Shown one piece after another: positions 53,947 to 62,747 of a DNA stretch of 64,000 bases. The first letter of the stretch is position 1, and every line of letters begins with the position of its first letter. Source of the stretch: JABHGY01 sp964525185 (lineage in GTDB: Bacteria > Fidelibacterota > Marinisomatia > Marinisomatales > UBA1611); assembly GCA_964525185.1 (NCBI GenBank), contig CAZGFQ010000005.1, positions 24,271-88,270 of the forward strand, written 5' to 3'. The position numbers were made by a program, and so were the translations under genes. Below the pieces are notes generated by a model. That model made no database searches. It was not told where the DNA came from and saw only the letters and a list, made by a program, of their open reading frames with translations.

Positions 53947-55020
53947 ATGATGAAACAATCGCCAAGAATGTTGTATCTTTTCCCTATGAATGAAACAACA
54001 ATACAAATAGCTGAAGTATCAAAGCATGGCGCACCTAATGTTATGCAGTTTAAAGAATCAATATTAAATAAACCCCAAGAAAATGAATTACAAATTGAAA
54101 TTCATTATTCAGGAATTAATTTTGCAGATATTCTAGGGAGAATGGGTTTATACCCAACCGCACCAAAGCCACCGTACGTGCCTGGATTTGAAATTTCCGG
54201 TAAAGTTGTTGCCGTCGGCGATGACGCCTTATCTACTTGGATTGGAAAATCAATAATGGGACTATCTCGCTTTGGTGGATATGCTACGGCTACAAATATT
54301 CCTGTCGACCAAGTTTTTGAAATTGATGAATCATTTTTGGAGAAAGGAGCAGCGATTCCCGTAAATTATTTAACAGCCTACTTTATGATGATTACACAGT
54401 GTAATCTTCAGAAGAATGAATGGGTTTTAATTCACGGAATTGGAGGTGGAGTAGGTGTTGCAGCCATTCAAATAGCTCAAAAATTAGGTGCAAAAATTAT
54501 TGGCACCGCATCCTTAGCAAAACATAAACGCTTAAAGCAAATGGGCATTGAACATCTCATAGATTATAGAACTGAAGATTTCAAGAAAAGAGCCATAGAA
54601 ATCACCGAAGGAAAAGGTGTTCAAGTGATATTGGATCCGTTAGGTGGAAAGGCGTTAAAGAAAAGTTATGATTCATTGTCTGAATTTGGGAGATTAGTTG
54701 CTTATGGTTTTTCCCAGGCAGCGCCTGGATCCAAGAAAAATTGGTTAAAAATTCTTCCTGAATATCTCGGAATGCCAAAATTTGAGCCCATGAAACTTAT
54801 GATGCAAAATAAAGGCGTTTATGGTTTTCATCTAGGCATGCTTCGAAAAAGACAAGACTTAGTACAAGAAACATCACAAAAGCTAATCGAATGGTTAGCC
54901 GATGGAACCATTTCTCCAATGGTTGATACTGTATTCCCCTTAAAAGATATTCAAATAGCTCATCAGTATTTAGCTGACCGGAAGAATTTCGGAAAAGTAC
55001 TTTTGTCTTCGAATAAATGA
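53947..55020 (+). CDS. Zinc-independent medium-chain dehydrogenase (quinone reductase/VAT-1-like)
   Basis: The 357-residue MDR protein has the quinone-oxidoreductase N-terminal domain (IHYSGINFADILGRMGLYPTAPKPPYVPGFEISG) and the NADPH-binding motif HGIGGGVGVAAIQIA. There are no zinc-ligating cysteines. The sequence resembles VAT-1/NADPH:quinone reductase-like proteins; the substrate is unknown. An ATG at 53986 (MNETTIQ) is an alternative start and better matches the family N-terminus. It is coupled to the following glycosylase by ATGA. Confidence 0.82.
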   Translation: MMKQSPRMLYLFPMNETTIQIAEVSKHGAPNVMQFKESILNKPQENELQIEIHYSGINFADILGRMGLYPTAPKPPYVPGFEISGKVVAVGDDALSTWIGKSIMGLSRFGGYATATNIPVDQVFEIDESFLEKGAAIPVNYLTAYFMMITQCNLQKNEWVLIHGIGGGVGVAAIQIAQKLGAKIIGTASLAKHKRLKQMGIEHLIDYRTEDFKKRAIEITEGKGVQVILDPLGGKALKKSYDSLSEFGRLVAYGFSQAAPGSKKNWLKILPEYLGMPKFEPMKLMMQNKGVYGFHLGMLRKRQDLVQETSQKLIEWLADGTISPMVDTVFPLKDIQIAHQYLADRKNFGKVLLSSNK

Positions 55021-55688
55021 CAATTGATAAACTAAATAAGAAATTAACTAGTTGCACCTTATGTCCACGCTTAGTTGATTTCAGGGAAAAAATTGCAAAA
55101 GAAAAAAGAAAATCTTTTGAATCTTGGGATTACTGGGGAAAGCCCGTGCCTGGGTATGGGAATGATAAAGCAAGATTAATGATTTTAGGATTGGCACCAG
55201 CTGCCCACGGTGGGAATAGGACTGGTCGTGTGTTTACAGGCGATAAATCAGCCGACTTTCTTATGAAATGTTTACATGACACCGGACTTGCAAATCAGGT
55301 CAATTCAGACGATCGAGATGACGGTCTCATTTTATATGATGCCTTTATGACTGTTGCCTTAAAGTGTGTTCCTCCTGGAGATAAACCCAAGGCAGAAGAA
55401 TTACGAAACTGCCAACCCTATTTAGCCAGGGAATTTGAAATATTGAACCAAGTGTCTACTATTCTATGTTTAGGAAAAATTGCATTCGATGCTACACTTC
55501 GTTACTGGCGACAGTTTTTTGAATTTAAAATGAAAGATTATCCATTTGGCCATGATGTTCAGTATTCTCTGCCTAACGGATTGAAATTAGTTGGTTGCTA
55601 TCATCCAAGCCCAAGAAATGTAAATACAAAAAGGCTAACATACGATATGATGGTTGAATTCCTGAAAAAACTTAAAGGTATACTTTAA
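55017..55688 (+). CDS. Family 5 uracil-DNA glycosylase (UDGb)
   Basis: The 223-residue DNA glycosylase has cysteines C13, C16, C117 and C132 for a 4Fe-4S cluster. Motif A is GLAPAAHGGNRTGRVFTGD, where the missing catalytic Asp/Asn is typical of family 5, and motif B is HPSPRNVNT. UDGb enzymes remove uracil, and some also remove hypoxanthine and other damaged bases. The start ATG lies in the stop of the upstream dehydrogenase gene; dpp4 starts on the last base of its stop. Confidence 0.88.
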   Translation: MTIDKLNKKLTSCTLCPRLVDFREKIAKEKRKSFESWDYWGKPVPGYGNDKARLMILGLAPAAHGGNRTGRVFTGDKSADFLMKCLHDTGLANQVNSDDRDDGLILYDAFMTVALKCVPPGDKPKAEELRNCQPYLAREFEILNQVSTILCLGKIAFDATLRYWRQFFEFKMKDYPFGHDVQYSLPNGLKLVGCYHPSPRNVNTKRLTYDMMVEFLKKLKGIL

Positions 55689-57841
55689 TGTTGGTTAAGC
55701 GAATACTTGCCTTATTTATTGGACTTACATTTATAATGGCTCAGGGGAATAAATCATTATCCTTAGATGACATTTTAAGTGGAAAATATCAAACGGCAAG
55801 GATTTCGACTCAATGGTTCCCTGGGGAAGATGCTGTTCTACACTTTCAATATGATTCCACAATTAATGCTAGCCATTTGCAGAAAGTGGATATTGTAACA
55901 GGAGATACACTTGATTGGATTTCCGCAGAACATTTTAAATGGGAAGGGATTTATTTACGCATTTCTGGAATTACATTCGATAGAAATGACAAACAATTAT
56001 TAATTAAAACAAATGAAAAGGCTATTTGGCGACATTCACGAAGAGCGACATATTTTATTTATAATATTCATAATCAAACGTTGAGTCAAATTGGGGATGG
56101 GCAGCCTATTTCAAATGTAAAATTTTCACCAAATGGGGAAATGATTGCTTATGTGAAATCAGATAATAATTTATATAATTATTGGATAAAGTCTAATCGC
56201 GAGAAAAAGTTAACACGAGATGGGTCAGATACGATTTTAAATGGACAATTGGGCTGGCTATATGAAGAAGAGTTTGGTTTATACGATGGATTTAGTTGGT
56301 CACCCGATAGTAAACGCATTGCATTTTATCGCGAAGATCAGTCCGAAGTAAAAAAGTATACATTATTTAGTGATGATTCGATATACTCTTCCATATCGGA
56401 AGTTTATTATCCTAAAGCTGGTGATGCGAATCCTTCATTAAAAATTGGGATTATTCGTGTAAATGGTGGGTTAATATGGTCACCGATAGAAGCGAATAAT
56501 GACATCTATTTACCGCGTATGGATTGGTCTCCTTCAGGAGAATTATTCATACAATCATTAAACCGCCATCAGAATGAATTAATATTGTATCGTTATAATC
56601 CCGATAATAGAAAATTACATAAGGTTTTGTTAGAAAAATCAAAGACATGGGTAACTGTCTATGGAAGTCCAGAATTTCTAGCAGATGGTTCTTTTTTATG
56701 GTATTCATCGAGGAGTGGATATAAACATATATATCGAATCATAAAACATAAACTTATTGCAATTACGAGTGGTGATTGGTCCGTAAATCGAGTTTTAAAC
56801 GTTGACGAAGAAAACGGAAGAATATATTTTTCAGGAAAAATGAATTCCTCCCTTGAAAATCATATTTATTCCGTTTCTGTAAATGGAGGTAGTGTTTCAA
56901 ACTTAACATCTAATTCTGGGTGGCATACGGCTCGATTGGCTCCATCAAACAAATATTGGATTCATTCATTTTCTTCACTTTCAGATTTGCCAACTCATTC
57001 TTTAATGGATTTTGAAGGGAATATTAAAAGACATATAAAAGAGACGAATAAAACACCTTTTTTGGAATTCCCCTTCACTGAAAGAAAATTAATACAATTT
57101 TCTACTGAGGATGGGACAGTGCTAGATGCATCTCTTTCATTACCTTGGAATTTTGATTCATCAAAAAAATACCCCATTATTGTATATGGCTATGGATTGC
57201 CAAATTCCCAAACAGTTACAAATAGGTGGGGAGGACATCGTGCTTTATTACATCAATTATTTAATCAAAATGGTTTTATTGTGGCATCTGTCAATAATCG
57301 TCAAGTAGGAGGATATGGTCAAAAGTTTATGGATAATGGATATAAAGATTTAGGTCATTATTTAATATTAGATCATACTAATCTAATTCAACATTTGGGG
57401 GCAAATTCATGGGCGGATACATCTAGAGTTGGTATTTGGGGATGGAGTGGTGGTGGATATCTGACAGCATTGGCTCTTACGAAAGCATCCAAAACATTTG
57501 ATGTGGGTGTAGCTGTTGCACCAGTGACAGACTGGAAATATTATGATTCAGCATATACTGAAAGATTTATGGGATTACCTAAAGAAAATAGGCAAGGATA
57601 TGAATCTGCTTCAGTTATGTCTTATATTGATCAATTTAAAGGGAATCTTTTAGTGATCCATGGAACTGTCGATGATAATGTTCATGTTCAAAATACTCAT
57701 CAACTAATAAATGCATTTGTAAAAGCAGGGAAACCATTGGATATTTTTCTTTACCCTGGGAGAAATCATGGAATTTATGGCGGAAATACATCAAAACATT
57801 TATATGAAAAAATGATTCAATACTTTACAGATCATTTATAA
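55688..57841 (+). CDS. Secreted dipeptidyl peptidase IV (S9B)
   Basis: The 717-residue protein has a signal peptide (FIGLTFIMAQG), an eight-bladed propeller and a C-terminal alpha/beta-hydrolase domain. The Glu-Glu pair in WLYEEEFGLYDGFSWSPD that anchors substrate N-termini identifies DPP IV. The triad is Ser587 (GWSGGGY), Asp662 (HGTVDDNVH) and His694 (GRNHGIYG). It removes X-Pro or X-Ala dipeptides from peptides in the periplasm or outside. Its ATG shares a base with the preceding stop codon. Confidence 0.92.
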   Translation: MLVKRILALFIGLTFIMAQGNKSLSLDDILSGKYQTARISTQWFPGEDAVLHFQYDSTINASHLQKVDIVTGDTLDWISAEHFKWEGIYLRISGITFDRNDKQLLIKTNEKAIWRHSRRATYFIYNIHNQTLSQIGDGQPISNVKFSPNGEMIAYVKSDNNLYNYWIKSNREKKLTRDGSDTILNGQLGWLYEEEFGLYDGFSWSPDSKRIAFYREDQSEVKKYTLFSDDSIYSSISEVYYPKAGDANPSLKIGIIRVNGGLIWSPIEANNDIYLPRMDWSPSGELFIQSLNRHQNELILYRYNPDNRKLHKVLLEKSKTWVTVYGSPEFLADGSFLWYSSRSGYKHIYRIIKHKLIAITSGDWSVNRVLNVDEENGRIYFSGKMNSSLENHIYSVSVNGGSVSNLTSNSGWHTARLAPSNKYWIHSFSSLSDLPTHSLMDFEGNIKRHIKETNKTPFLEFPFTERKLIQFSTEDGTVLDASLSLPWNFDSSKKYPIIVYGYGLPNSQTVTNRWGGHRALLHQLFNQNGFIVASVNNRQVGGYGQKFMDNGYKDLGHYLILDHTNLIQHLGANSWADTSRVGIWGWSGGGYLTALALTKASKTFDVGVAVAPVTDWKYYDSAYTERFMGLPKENRQGYESASVMSYIDQFKGNLLVIHGTVDDNVHVQNTHQLINAFVKAGKPLDIFLYPGRNHGIYGGNTSKHLYEKMIQYFTDHL

Positions 57842-57903
57842 TTGAATCTTATGATATAGGCTTGAAGACTTAAAGACAAACATGTAATTTAACACCCGAT
57901 TAT

Positions 57904-57954
57904 GGGGCTGTAGCTCAGTTGGGAGAGCGTCCCGAAATCCTTCGGGAAGGTCGT
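57904..57954 (+). pseudogene. 5' part of a tRNA-Ala-like gene with hairpin in place of the anticodon arm
   Basis: The first 26 bases match the acceptor and D arms of the intact tRNA-Ala at 57983 with one change. After the D arm, the anticodon arm is replaced by TCCCGAA-ATCC-TTCGGGA, a 7-bp stem with a 4-base loop and no normal anticodon. Homology stops at AGGTCGT, where the T arm should begin. The missing 3' part is found at 58312-58365. Confidence 0.8.
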
Positions 57955-57982
57955 TGAAGTATTTGTCAATTAGAATTAATTT

Positions 57983-58057
<75 letters not shown>

Positions 58058-58060
58058 CAT

Positions 58061-58312
58061 TTGAATTATTCCGTCTATATACTTTACAGTAAATCTTCCG
58101 ATAAATATTATATCGGTCATACGGGAGATGTAGAGAAGCGATTGAACCAACATAATTCAGGATATTCAAAATCTACAAAATCAGGTATTCCGTGGATTTT
58201 GAAATATGAATATTCATATTCAAGTCGCAGTTGTGCAGTTAATAGAGAAAATGAAATTAAGAGGAAAAAAAGCAGAAAATATATCCAATGGATAATAGAG
58301 AATGCAGAGTAA
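58061..58312 (+). CDS. GIY-YIG endonuclease (small URI-type), inserted behind a tRNA gene
   Basis: From a TTG start the frame gives 83 residues consisting of one GIY-YIG domain: YSVYILYS (GIY strand, 5-7), KYYIGHTGDVEKRLNQHN (YIG 17-19, catalytic Arg27), STKSGIPWILKY, and RENEIKRKKSRKYIQWI with the metal-binding Glu. GIY-YIG domains nick or cut DNA. The frame is open further upstream through the tRNA, but those residues are just translated tRNA. No own promoter or ribosome binding site is evident. The stop codon abuts a duplicated tRNA 3' end. Cellular role unknown; self-mobilisation or repair are possibilities. Confidence 0.85.
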   Translation: MNYSVYILYSKSSDKYYIGHTGDVEKRLNQHNSGYSKSTKSGIPWILKYEYSYSSRSCAVNRENEIKRKKSRKYIQWIIENAE

Positions 58313-58365
58313 GAGCGTCCCGAAGGAATTCGGGAAGGTCGTCGGTTCGATCCCGTCCGGCTCCA
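58312..58365 (+). pseudogene. 3' part of a tRNA-Ala-like gene with hairpin in place of the anticodon arm
   Basis: Starts inside the D arm (AGAGCG), then TCCCGAA-GGAA-TTCGGGA (again a 7-bp stem with 4-base loop), then a complete T arm and 3' acceptor identical to tRNA-Ala. Its first 31 bases duplicate 57924-57954 except for the four loop bases. Joined to 57904-57954 it would rebuild a 74-base cloverleaf with a pairing acceptor stem but no anticodon. Confidence 0.8.
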
Positions 58366-58367
58366 CA
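58336..58367 (+). repeat. 32-bp direct repeat, right copy (tRNA 3' end)
   Basis: Perfect copy of 58026-58057, lying directly after the GIY-YIG gene and before a terminator. Confidence 0.95.
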
Positions 58368-58396
58368 AAAGTACTCATTTACTGTGAGTGCTTTTA
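58367..58396 (+). terminator. Terminator after the tRNA/GIY-YIG locus
   Basis: An 11-bp stem (AAAAGTACTCA with TGAGTGCTTTT, one G-T pair) and a 7-base loop end in a short T-tract. It closes the transcript that would start at the tRNA. Confidence 0.8.
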
Positions 58397-58426
58397 TTAT
58401 TTTAATTATGTAATCAAGGACATGAA

Positions 58427-58561
58427 TTGAATAGCACATTTTATTTACTATGGTTACCTATTATTATCATTGTATTAGCAAGTATTCTTAAATTAATGAA
58501 GGATAATTCACATAATGGTAAACCATTTTTTAGAATAGAAAAGGTAGAAAATGATGAATAG
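58427..58561 (+). CDS. Predicted 44-residue small membrane protein
   Basis: A TTG start has AAGGA six bases upstream. The 44-codon frame encodes one hydrophobic helix (FYLLWLPIIIIVLASILKLM) followed by a charged tail (KPFFRIEKVENDE). Its stop overlaps the start of the Bax-inhibitor-1-like gene by 11 bp, an arrangement that implies translational coupling. I recognise no family; a partner or regulator of the downstream membrane protein is a reasonable guess. Confidence 0.5.
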   Translation: MNSTFYLLWLPIIIIVLASILKLMKDNSHNGKPFFRIEKVENDE

Positions 58562-59294
58562 ACATTTAACAATGCGATCTGGAAATCCAACACTGAAAGC
58601 ATCTACATTTAAACAACATTTAGTATCTTCAACTGAAGGGACTATGTCTATAAGTGGGACTGTAAATAAAACCGGTTTTTCCCTGTTATTAGTCGTTATG
58701 GCCGCATCCATAACTTGGAACAATCCAGCCCAAAATGGTTTAATCATTTTTGGACTAATAGTGGGAATTATTTCAGCAATTATAACAGTTATGAAACCAA
58801 AAAATGGGTATGTAACTGTACCTATTTATGCTTTATCTCAGGGTTTGGTACTAGGAGCAATATCTCGAATGTTTGAGCTTCAATATCCTGGAATTGCTGT
58901 CCAGGCGATATTTTTAACATTTGGAACATTAGGAGCCCTACTATTAGCATATAAATCAGGATTAATCAAAGTAACAGAAAATTTTAAGTTAGGAATTGTG
59001 GCTGCTACTGGGGGCATCGCAATTCTGTATTTAATAAACTTTATAATGGGGTTCTTTGGGTCGGGGATAGGCGTAATCCATAGTAGTTCAAATTTTGGTA
59101 TATTATTTAGTTTAGTAGTCGTCGGAATAGCTGCATTAAACTTAGTACTTGATTTTGATTTTATTGAAGAAGGTGCAGAAATGGGTGCGCCAAAATATAT
59201 GGAATGGTATGGTGCATTTGGACTTCTAGTAACTTTAATTTGGCTATATTTAGAACTATTAAGATTATTAGCGAAATTGCAAAATAGACGTTAA
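58551..59294 (+). CDS. Bax inhibitor-1/YccA-family membrane protein
   Basis: The 247-residue protein has seven predicted spans and matches the YccA/Bax-inhibitor-1 family, whose bacterial members are pH-sensitive calcium-leak channels or modulators of membrane proteases such as FtsH. Recognisable parts are the N-terminal MRSGNPTLKASTF segment, GLVLGAISRMFE, and DFDFIEEGAEMGAPKYMEWYGAFGLLVTLIWLYLELLRLL at the C-terminus, which contains the conserved acidic pair. Two ATG codons in tandem (58551, 58554) are possible starts. Confidence 0.88.
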   Translation: MMNRHLTMRSGNPTLKASTFKQHLVSSTEGTMSISGTVNKTGFSLLLVVMAASITWNNPAQNGLIIFGLIVGIISAIITVMKPKNGYVTVPIYALSQGLVLGAISRMFELQYPGIAVQAIFLTFGTLGALLLAYKSGLIKVTENFKLGIVAATGGIAILYLINFIMGFFGSGIGVIHSSSNFGILFSLVVVGIAALNLVLDFDFIEEGAEMGAPKYMEWYGAFGLLVTLIWLYLELLRLLAKLQNRR

Positions 59295-59332
59295 TTAAGT
59301 ATCTAGTTCATACTTTTTGAGAGGAGGATGTT

Positions 59333-60778
59333 ATGAGTTATAGAATAATAATATTATTTGGGTTTTTGATCCAGAGTATGAATCTAAATGCAGAAATTGG
59401 ATCAACAAATTTTGAAATAAGCCAATCACAACTTCAAGTGATAGAATCTGAGGGTGGAAGTATAGGTGATTATTATAGCGGTAGCGGGTGGAATGGCAGT
59501 CCGCAATTATATATATCAACTTTATTAGCTAATCAAGCAGATGCTTTTCAATTTAATGTTACTGTTCCAAATGATAATATGCTTTATGGCGGTGAAGCGG
59601 GTGAAACATTACCTTATGCTGGATATATTTTGTATCCGACAACACAGTCAAATGATAGGCCATCCTATACAGAACCATGGGGTACGACATTTCCACATAT
59701 GCAGCAAAGTAATGATTCTCCGATTTTTGAAAATGAATCTACCCAATATCCATTAATTGTTTATTCACATGGTTCTGGTGGCTACCCACTTTGGATGATG
59801 GACATACTCGCCAGCTTTGCGGAGAATGGCTATATTGTTATGGCTCTTTTTCACGGAGATGGCAGATTCCCTGGAATAACGGATAATGTAAATGAATATC
59901 AAAAAGTAGCTTTACGTCCATTGTCTATAAAAGTAGGAATTGACCAACTCGAAAATAATGATGATTTTTCTGGACACATTGATTTCGATCGTATTGGAGC
60001 CATTGGTTTGAGTTTGGGAGCATCAACAACAATGGCACTATTAGGTGGAGAAATGAATGGCGCATTTGGCGCTACACGCCCCACAACGATTGATGATCGT
60101 ATAAAGGCCGCTGGGAATTTTCTTCCATGGTTAGGTAATAGTAGTTTTGAACTTTTCGGAGACAATCATGTAGGCCTTACGGGTGTTTCTAGACCATTCA
60201 TGGCTATTGCTGGAACAAATGATTCTGCTGCGCCATTTTTAGTAACAAAATCAGCAATCCAACGATTAATTGGGTCGAAGTACCTAATCGGTCTAACCGG
60301 AGAAGAACATTCTTTAAGCGATGAAGCGTTTAGAATTGCCAATGTCTGGATACATACTTTTATGGATGCTTTTGTGAAAAATGATAATGGCCAATTAGAT
60401 TTACTAAACACAATAGACTCTGTGGAAGGAAGTGTTGAAAATTTTGTCGAAATACGTGAATATGTTCCCCCGTTGTCTGTTCATAACTCGACTGGTCCAC
60501 ATACCATCAAAATATTGTCTAATTATCCAAATCCTTTTAATCCAAAGACAACAATAGAATATCAAGTTATAAAAAATGCCCAAGTACAGTTGACTATTTA
60601 TGATATAAATGGAAAAACAGTTAATACAATTGTCAGCGAATATAAAACTGCAGGGAATTATTCAACCCATTGGAATGGAAAAAACCATTTAGGCGAATTC
60701 GTTCCATCGGGGATATATTTTATTACGATGAACTCATCAAATGAAATAGTGACTAAACGCATTCTTTTACTTAAATAG
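59333..60778 (+). CDS. Secreted alpha/beta hydrolase with C-terminal sorting domain
   Basis: The 481-residue protein has a signal peptide (about 1-21), an alpha/beta-hydrolase domain with HGSGGYP oxyanion region, nucleophile elbow GLSLGAS, a likely Asp in IAGTNDSAAPF and His in GEEHSLSDEAF. The last 85 residues form a FlgD/type-IX-like sorting domain (NYPNPFNPKTTIEY...GKTVNTIV...GNYSTHWNGKN...VPSGIYF). It resembles dienelactone-hydrolase or PAF-acetylhydrolase-like esterases; the substrate is unknown. GAGAGGAGG precedes the ATG, a strong ribosome binding site. Confidence 0.85.
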   Translation: MSYRIIILFGFLIQSMNLNAEIGSTNFEISQSQLQVIESEGGSIGDYYSGSGWNGSPQLYISTLLANQADAFQFNVTVPNDNMLYGGEAGETLPYAGYILYPTTQSNDRPSYTEPWGTTFPHMQQSNDSPIFENESTQYPLIVYSHGSGGYPLWMMDILASFAENGYIVMALFHGDGRFPGITDNVNEYQKVALRPLSIKVGIDQLENNDDFSGHIDFDRIGAIGLSLGASTTMALLGGEMNGAFGATRPTTIDDRIKAAGNFLPWLGNSSFELFGDNHVGLTGVSRPFMAIAGTNDSAAPFLVTKSAIQRLIGSKYLIGLTGEEHSLSDEAFRIANVWIHTFMDAFVKNDNGQLDLLNTIDSVEGSVENFVEIREYVPPLSVHNSTGPHTIKILSNYPNPFNPKTTIEYQVIKNAQVQLTIYDINGKTVNTIVSEYKTAGNYSTHWNGKNHLGEFVPSGIYFITMNSSNEIVTKRILLLK

Positions 60779-60789
60779 ATTCCAATAGA

Positions 60790-62169
60790 TTATTCGTATG
60801 TTCCTTTTGGTTGCTTGCTTTTAAAATCTCCAAATGGGAAAGTGTTGGGAGTTACAACAGTCCCAGAAGTAAACGTCATTGGGTAGTTTGGATCCGTTTT
60901 AAATATTATTTCAACCAACCCTGCCTTATAGCCAGTTTCTGGTGAATCAATTTTGATTGAATAATGCCCATTATTAGATATTGAAATAGATTCTGATTCC
61001 CAAGAACGTCCGATAATCGCCACTCTAAAATCGCGAGTTTCTTTATTCATTGCCGTCCATTTTCTAATCTCATATTCAATTCCTTGATTAGGTATATCTA
61101 TCAGTATTGTATTATCTGTTATTTTCCAATCAAATTGGGGAATAGATTTATCTTTAATGATTGAATCATAAAAGGCAATTAAACTGCCCAAGTTATATGA
61201 CCCGTTTAATCCGTGGTTTGTATTTGGAATATATTGTAAATATTTTGGGCCAACGAGATCATTCCAATAAAATTGCCATGAATCAGTTACAAAAAATTCA
61301 TCTCCTGTAGCATTTATTAAAAATTTTGGTAATGTTAATTCCTTCACAAAGGAATAGGGTTCCATAATATCTAACATTTGATCAAATTCTTTCGATCCCA
61401 TCCAATCCATAATTCCTTCATTTTTATAACTATCAATGGCTGGAGACCAATCGCCATAACATTTCCAATGATGATTGAATGATGGGACAACGTTTAATAC
61501 ATCAATTACAATGGGGATAATAGCTTTGACGCGTGAATCACTAATGCCTGTTGTCCACGTTGTCCATCCACGCTTTGAGCCACCGGTTACGACAAAACTA
61601 TCTACAGCTGCAATTTCCTGAACAACATCCATACCACGCATTACCGCTTTGGTCATAGGCAAATGGGCTAACCAATAAGCATATTCAGATTTTGCGCCAC
61701 CTTCTAAAAAATTTCTCCAGCCGTACGCTATAATATCATCTTCGTAGCGGTCATCTTGGTGATCATTTTTATAACTTAATGGTTGAAATGGAATATTAGA
61801 AATAGATGCTACGACAGAATTTGTGCCTATGGCTGCTCCAATGAGTGCTTTATTTGCTTCATTTGGCACTTCGTTCTTGTGGCTTCCACCACTTACAACC
61901 ATTAATGCTTCTGTTTCCTCTCGATTATCTGGAATTACAATAGTTAGCCAGTGCCACCACTCCGGTAAATTAACTTCATCTTGGGTTAACCAATTTTGAG
62001 AAACCATTTTTACTACTTTTGTAGTCCATTTTTCACCTTTTATTGTATTCACTATTTCATAGGTAAATGATGGATCATTGTTCGTTACAAAATCCTTTAA
62101 CGGTGATTGCTTTTTGTCACAACTTGCAACAAAAATAAACAGAAATATAATTGAGATTATTTTTTTCAT
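60790..62169 (-). CDS. PhoPQ-activated pathogenicity-related (PqaA-like) lipoprotein
   Basis: The 459-residue protein matches the PhoPQ_related family: WWHWLTIVIPDN, VTGGSKRGWTTWTTGISDSRVKAIIPIVIDVLN (hydrolase elbow-like GGSKRG), FNHHWKCYGDWSPAIDSY and FLINATGDEFFVTDSWQFYWNDL. The fold is alpha/beta-hydrolase-like; in enterobacteria PqaA contributes to peptide resistance, but biochemical activity is unproven. The start at 62169 gives lipobox VASC (Cys17) and is preceded by AGGGAAGAG; the frame extends upstream to 62262 without a signal. Confidence 0.85.
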   Translation of the reverse strand: MKKIISIIFLFIFVASCDKKQSPLKDFVTNNDPSFTYEIVNTIKGEKWTTKVVKMVSQNWLTQDEVNLPEWWHWLTIVIPDNREETEALMVVSGGSHKNEVPNEANKALIGAAIGTNSVVASISNIPFQPLSYKNDHQDDRYEDDIIAYGWRNFLEGGAKSEYAYWLAHLPMTKAVMRGMDVVQEIAAVDSFVVTGGSKRGWTTWTTGISDSRVKAIIPIVIDVLNVVPSFNHHWKCYGDWSPAIDSYKNEGIMDWMGSKEFDQMLDIMEPYSFVKELTLPKFLINATGDEFFVTDSWQFYWNDLVGPKYLQYIPNTNHGLNGSYNLGSLIAFYDSIIKDKSIPQFDWKITDNTILIDIPNQGIEYEIRKWTAMNKETRDFRVAIIGRSWESESISISNNGHYSIKIDSPETGYKAGLVEIIFKTDPNYPMTFTSGTVVTPNTFPFGDFKSKQPKGTYE

Positions 62170-62289
62170 AGCTCTTCCCTTAATTATTAAAATGGAACCG
62201 TATAGTGCAATAGGCTGTATTGGTACGATATCCTTGGTGTAAATTTCGGTGGTAGAATACATTTAACAAATATTAATTTAGTCAATTTG

Positions 62290-62715
62290 ATGAATAATTT
62301 CGTATCTGGAGTAGATCATATCAATATAACTGTTGATAATCTTGATGATTCTTCACATTGGTATTGTAGAGTATTTGGTTTTGATTTAGTTGAAAAAGGA
62401 ATTCAAGATAATAAACCTTGGGGTGTTTTAAAATCCGGAGACGCATTATTGTGTGTCTATGAACACCCTGGACTCAGTCCACATGATCCCGAATTGATTC
62501 ATCAAAAAGGATTTCATGCTATGTCTCATTTTGGTCTAAGAATAAATGATAAGCAAAAGTGGTTATCTGTCATAAAACAGGAAAAATTGGATATTCTTTA
62601 TGGTGGTGTCATTGAGTGGCCATTTTCTTCTGCTTGGTATTTAAAAGATCCTTCGGGATGGGAAATTGAAGTTGCACTTTGGAAAAATGATACAATTCAA
62701 TTTCATCATGGCTAA
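62290..62715 (+). CDS. VOC-family (glyoxalase/bleomycin-resistance) protein
   Basis: The 141-residue protein has the two beta-alpha-beta-beta-beta modules of the vicinal oxygen chelate superfamily: VDHINITVDNLDDSSHWYCRVFGFDLVEKG and FHAMSHFGLRI...AWYLKDPSGWEIEVALW. Candidate metal ligands are His in VDHIN, His in MSHFGL and Glu in WEIEVAL. The reaction (glyoxalase, dioxygenase, fosfomycin-type) cannot be determined. An in-frame TTG sits one codon upstream of the ATG used. Confidence 0.8.
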   Translation: MNNFVSGVDHINITVDNLDDSSHWYCRVFGFDLVEKGIQDNKPWGVLKSGDALLCVYEHPGLSPHDPELIHQKGFHAMSHFGLRINDKQKWLSVIKQEKLDILYGGVIEWPFSSAWYLKDPSGWEIEVALWKNDTIQFHHG

Positions 62716-62747
62716 TTTACTCTCAAATACAATTGGTATTTAATGCA

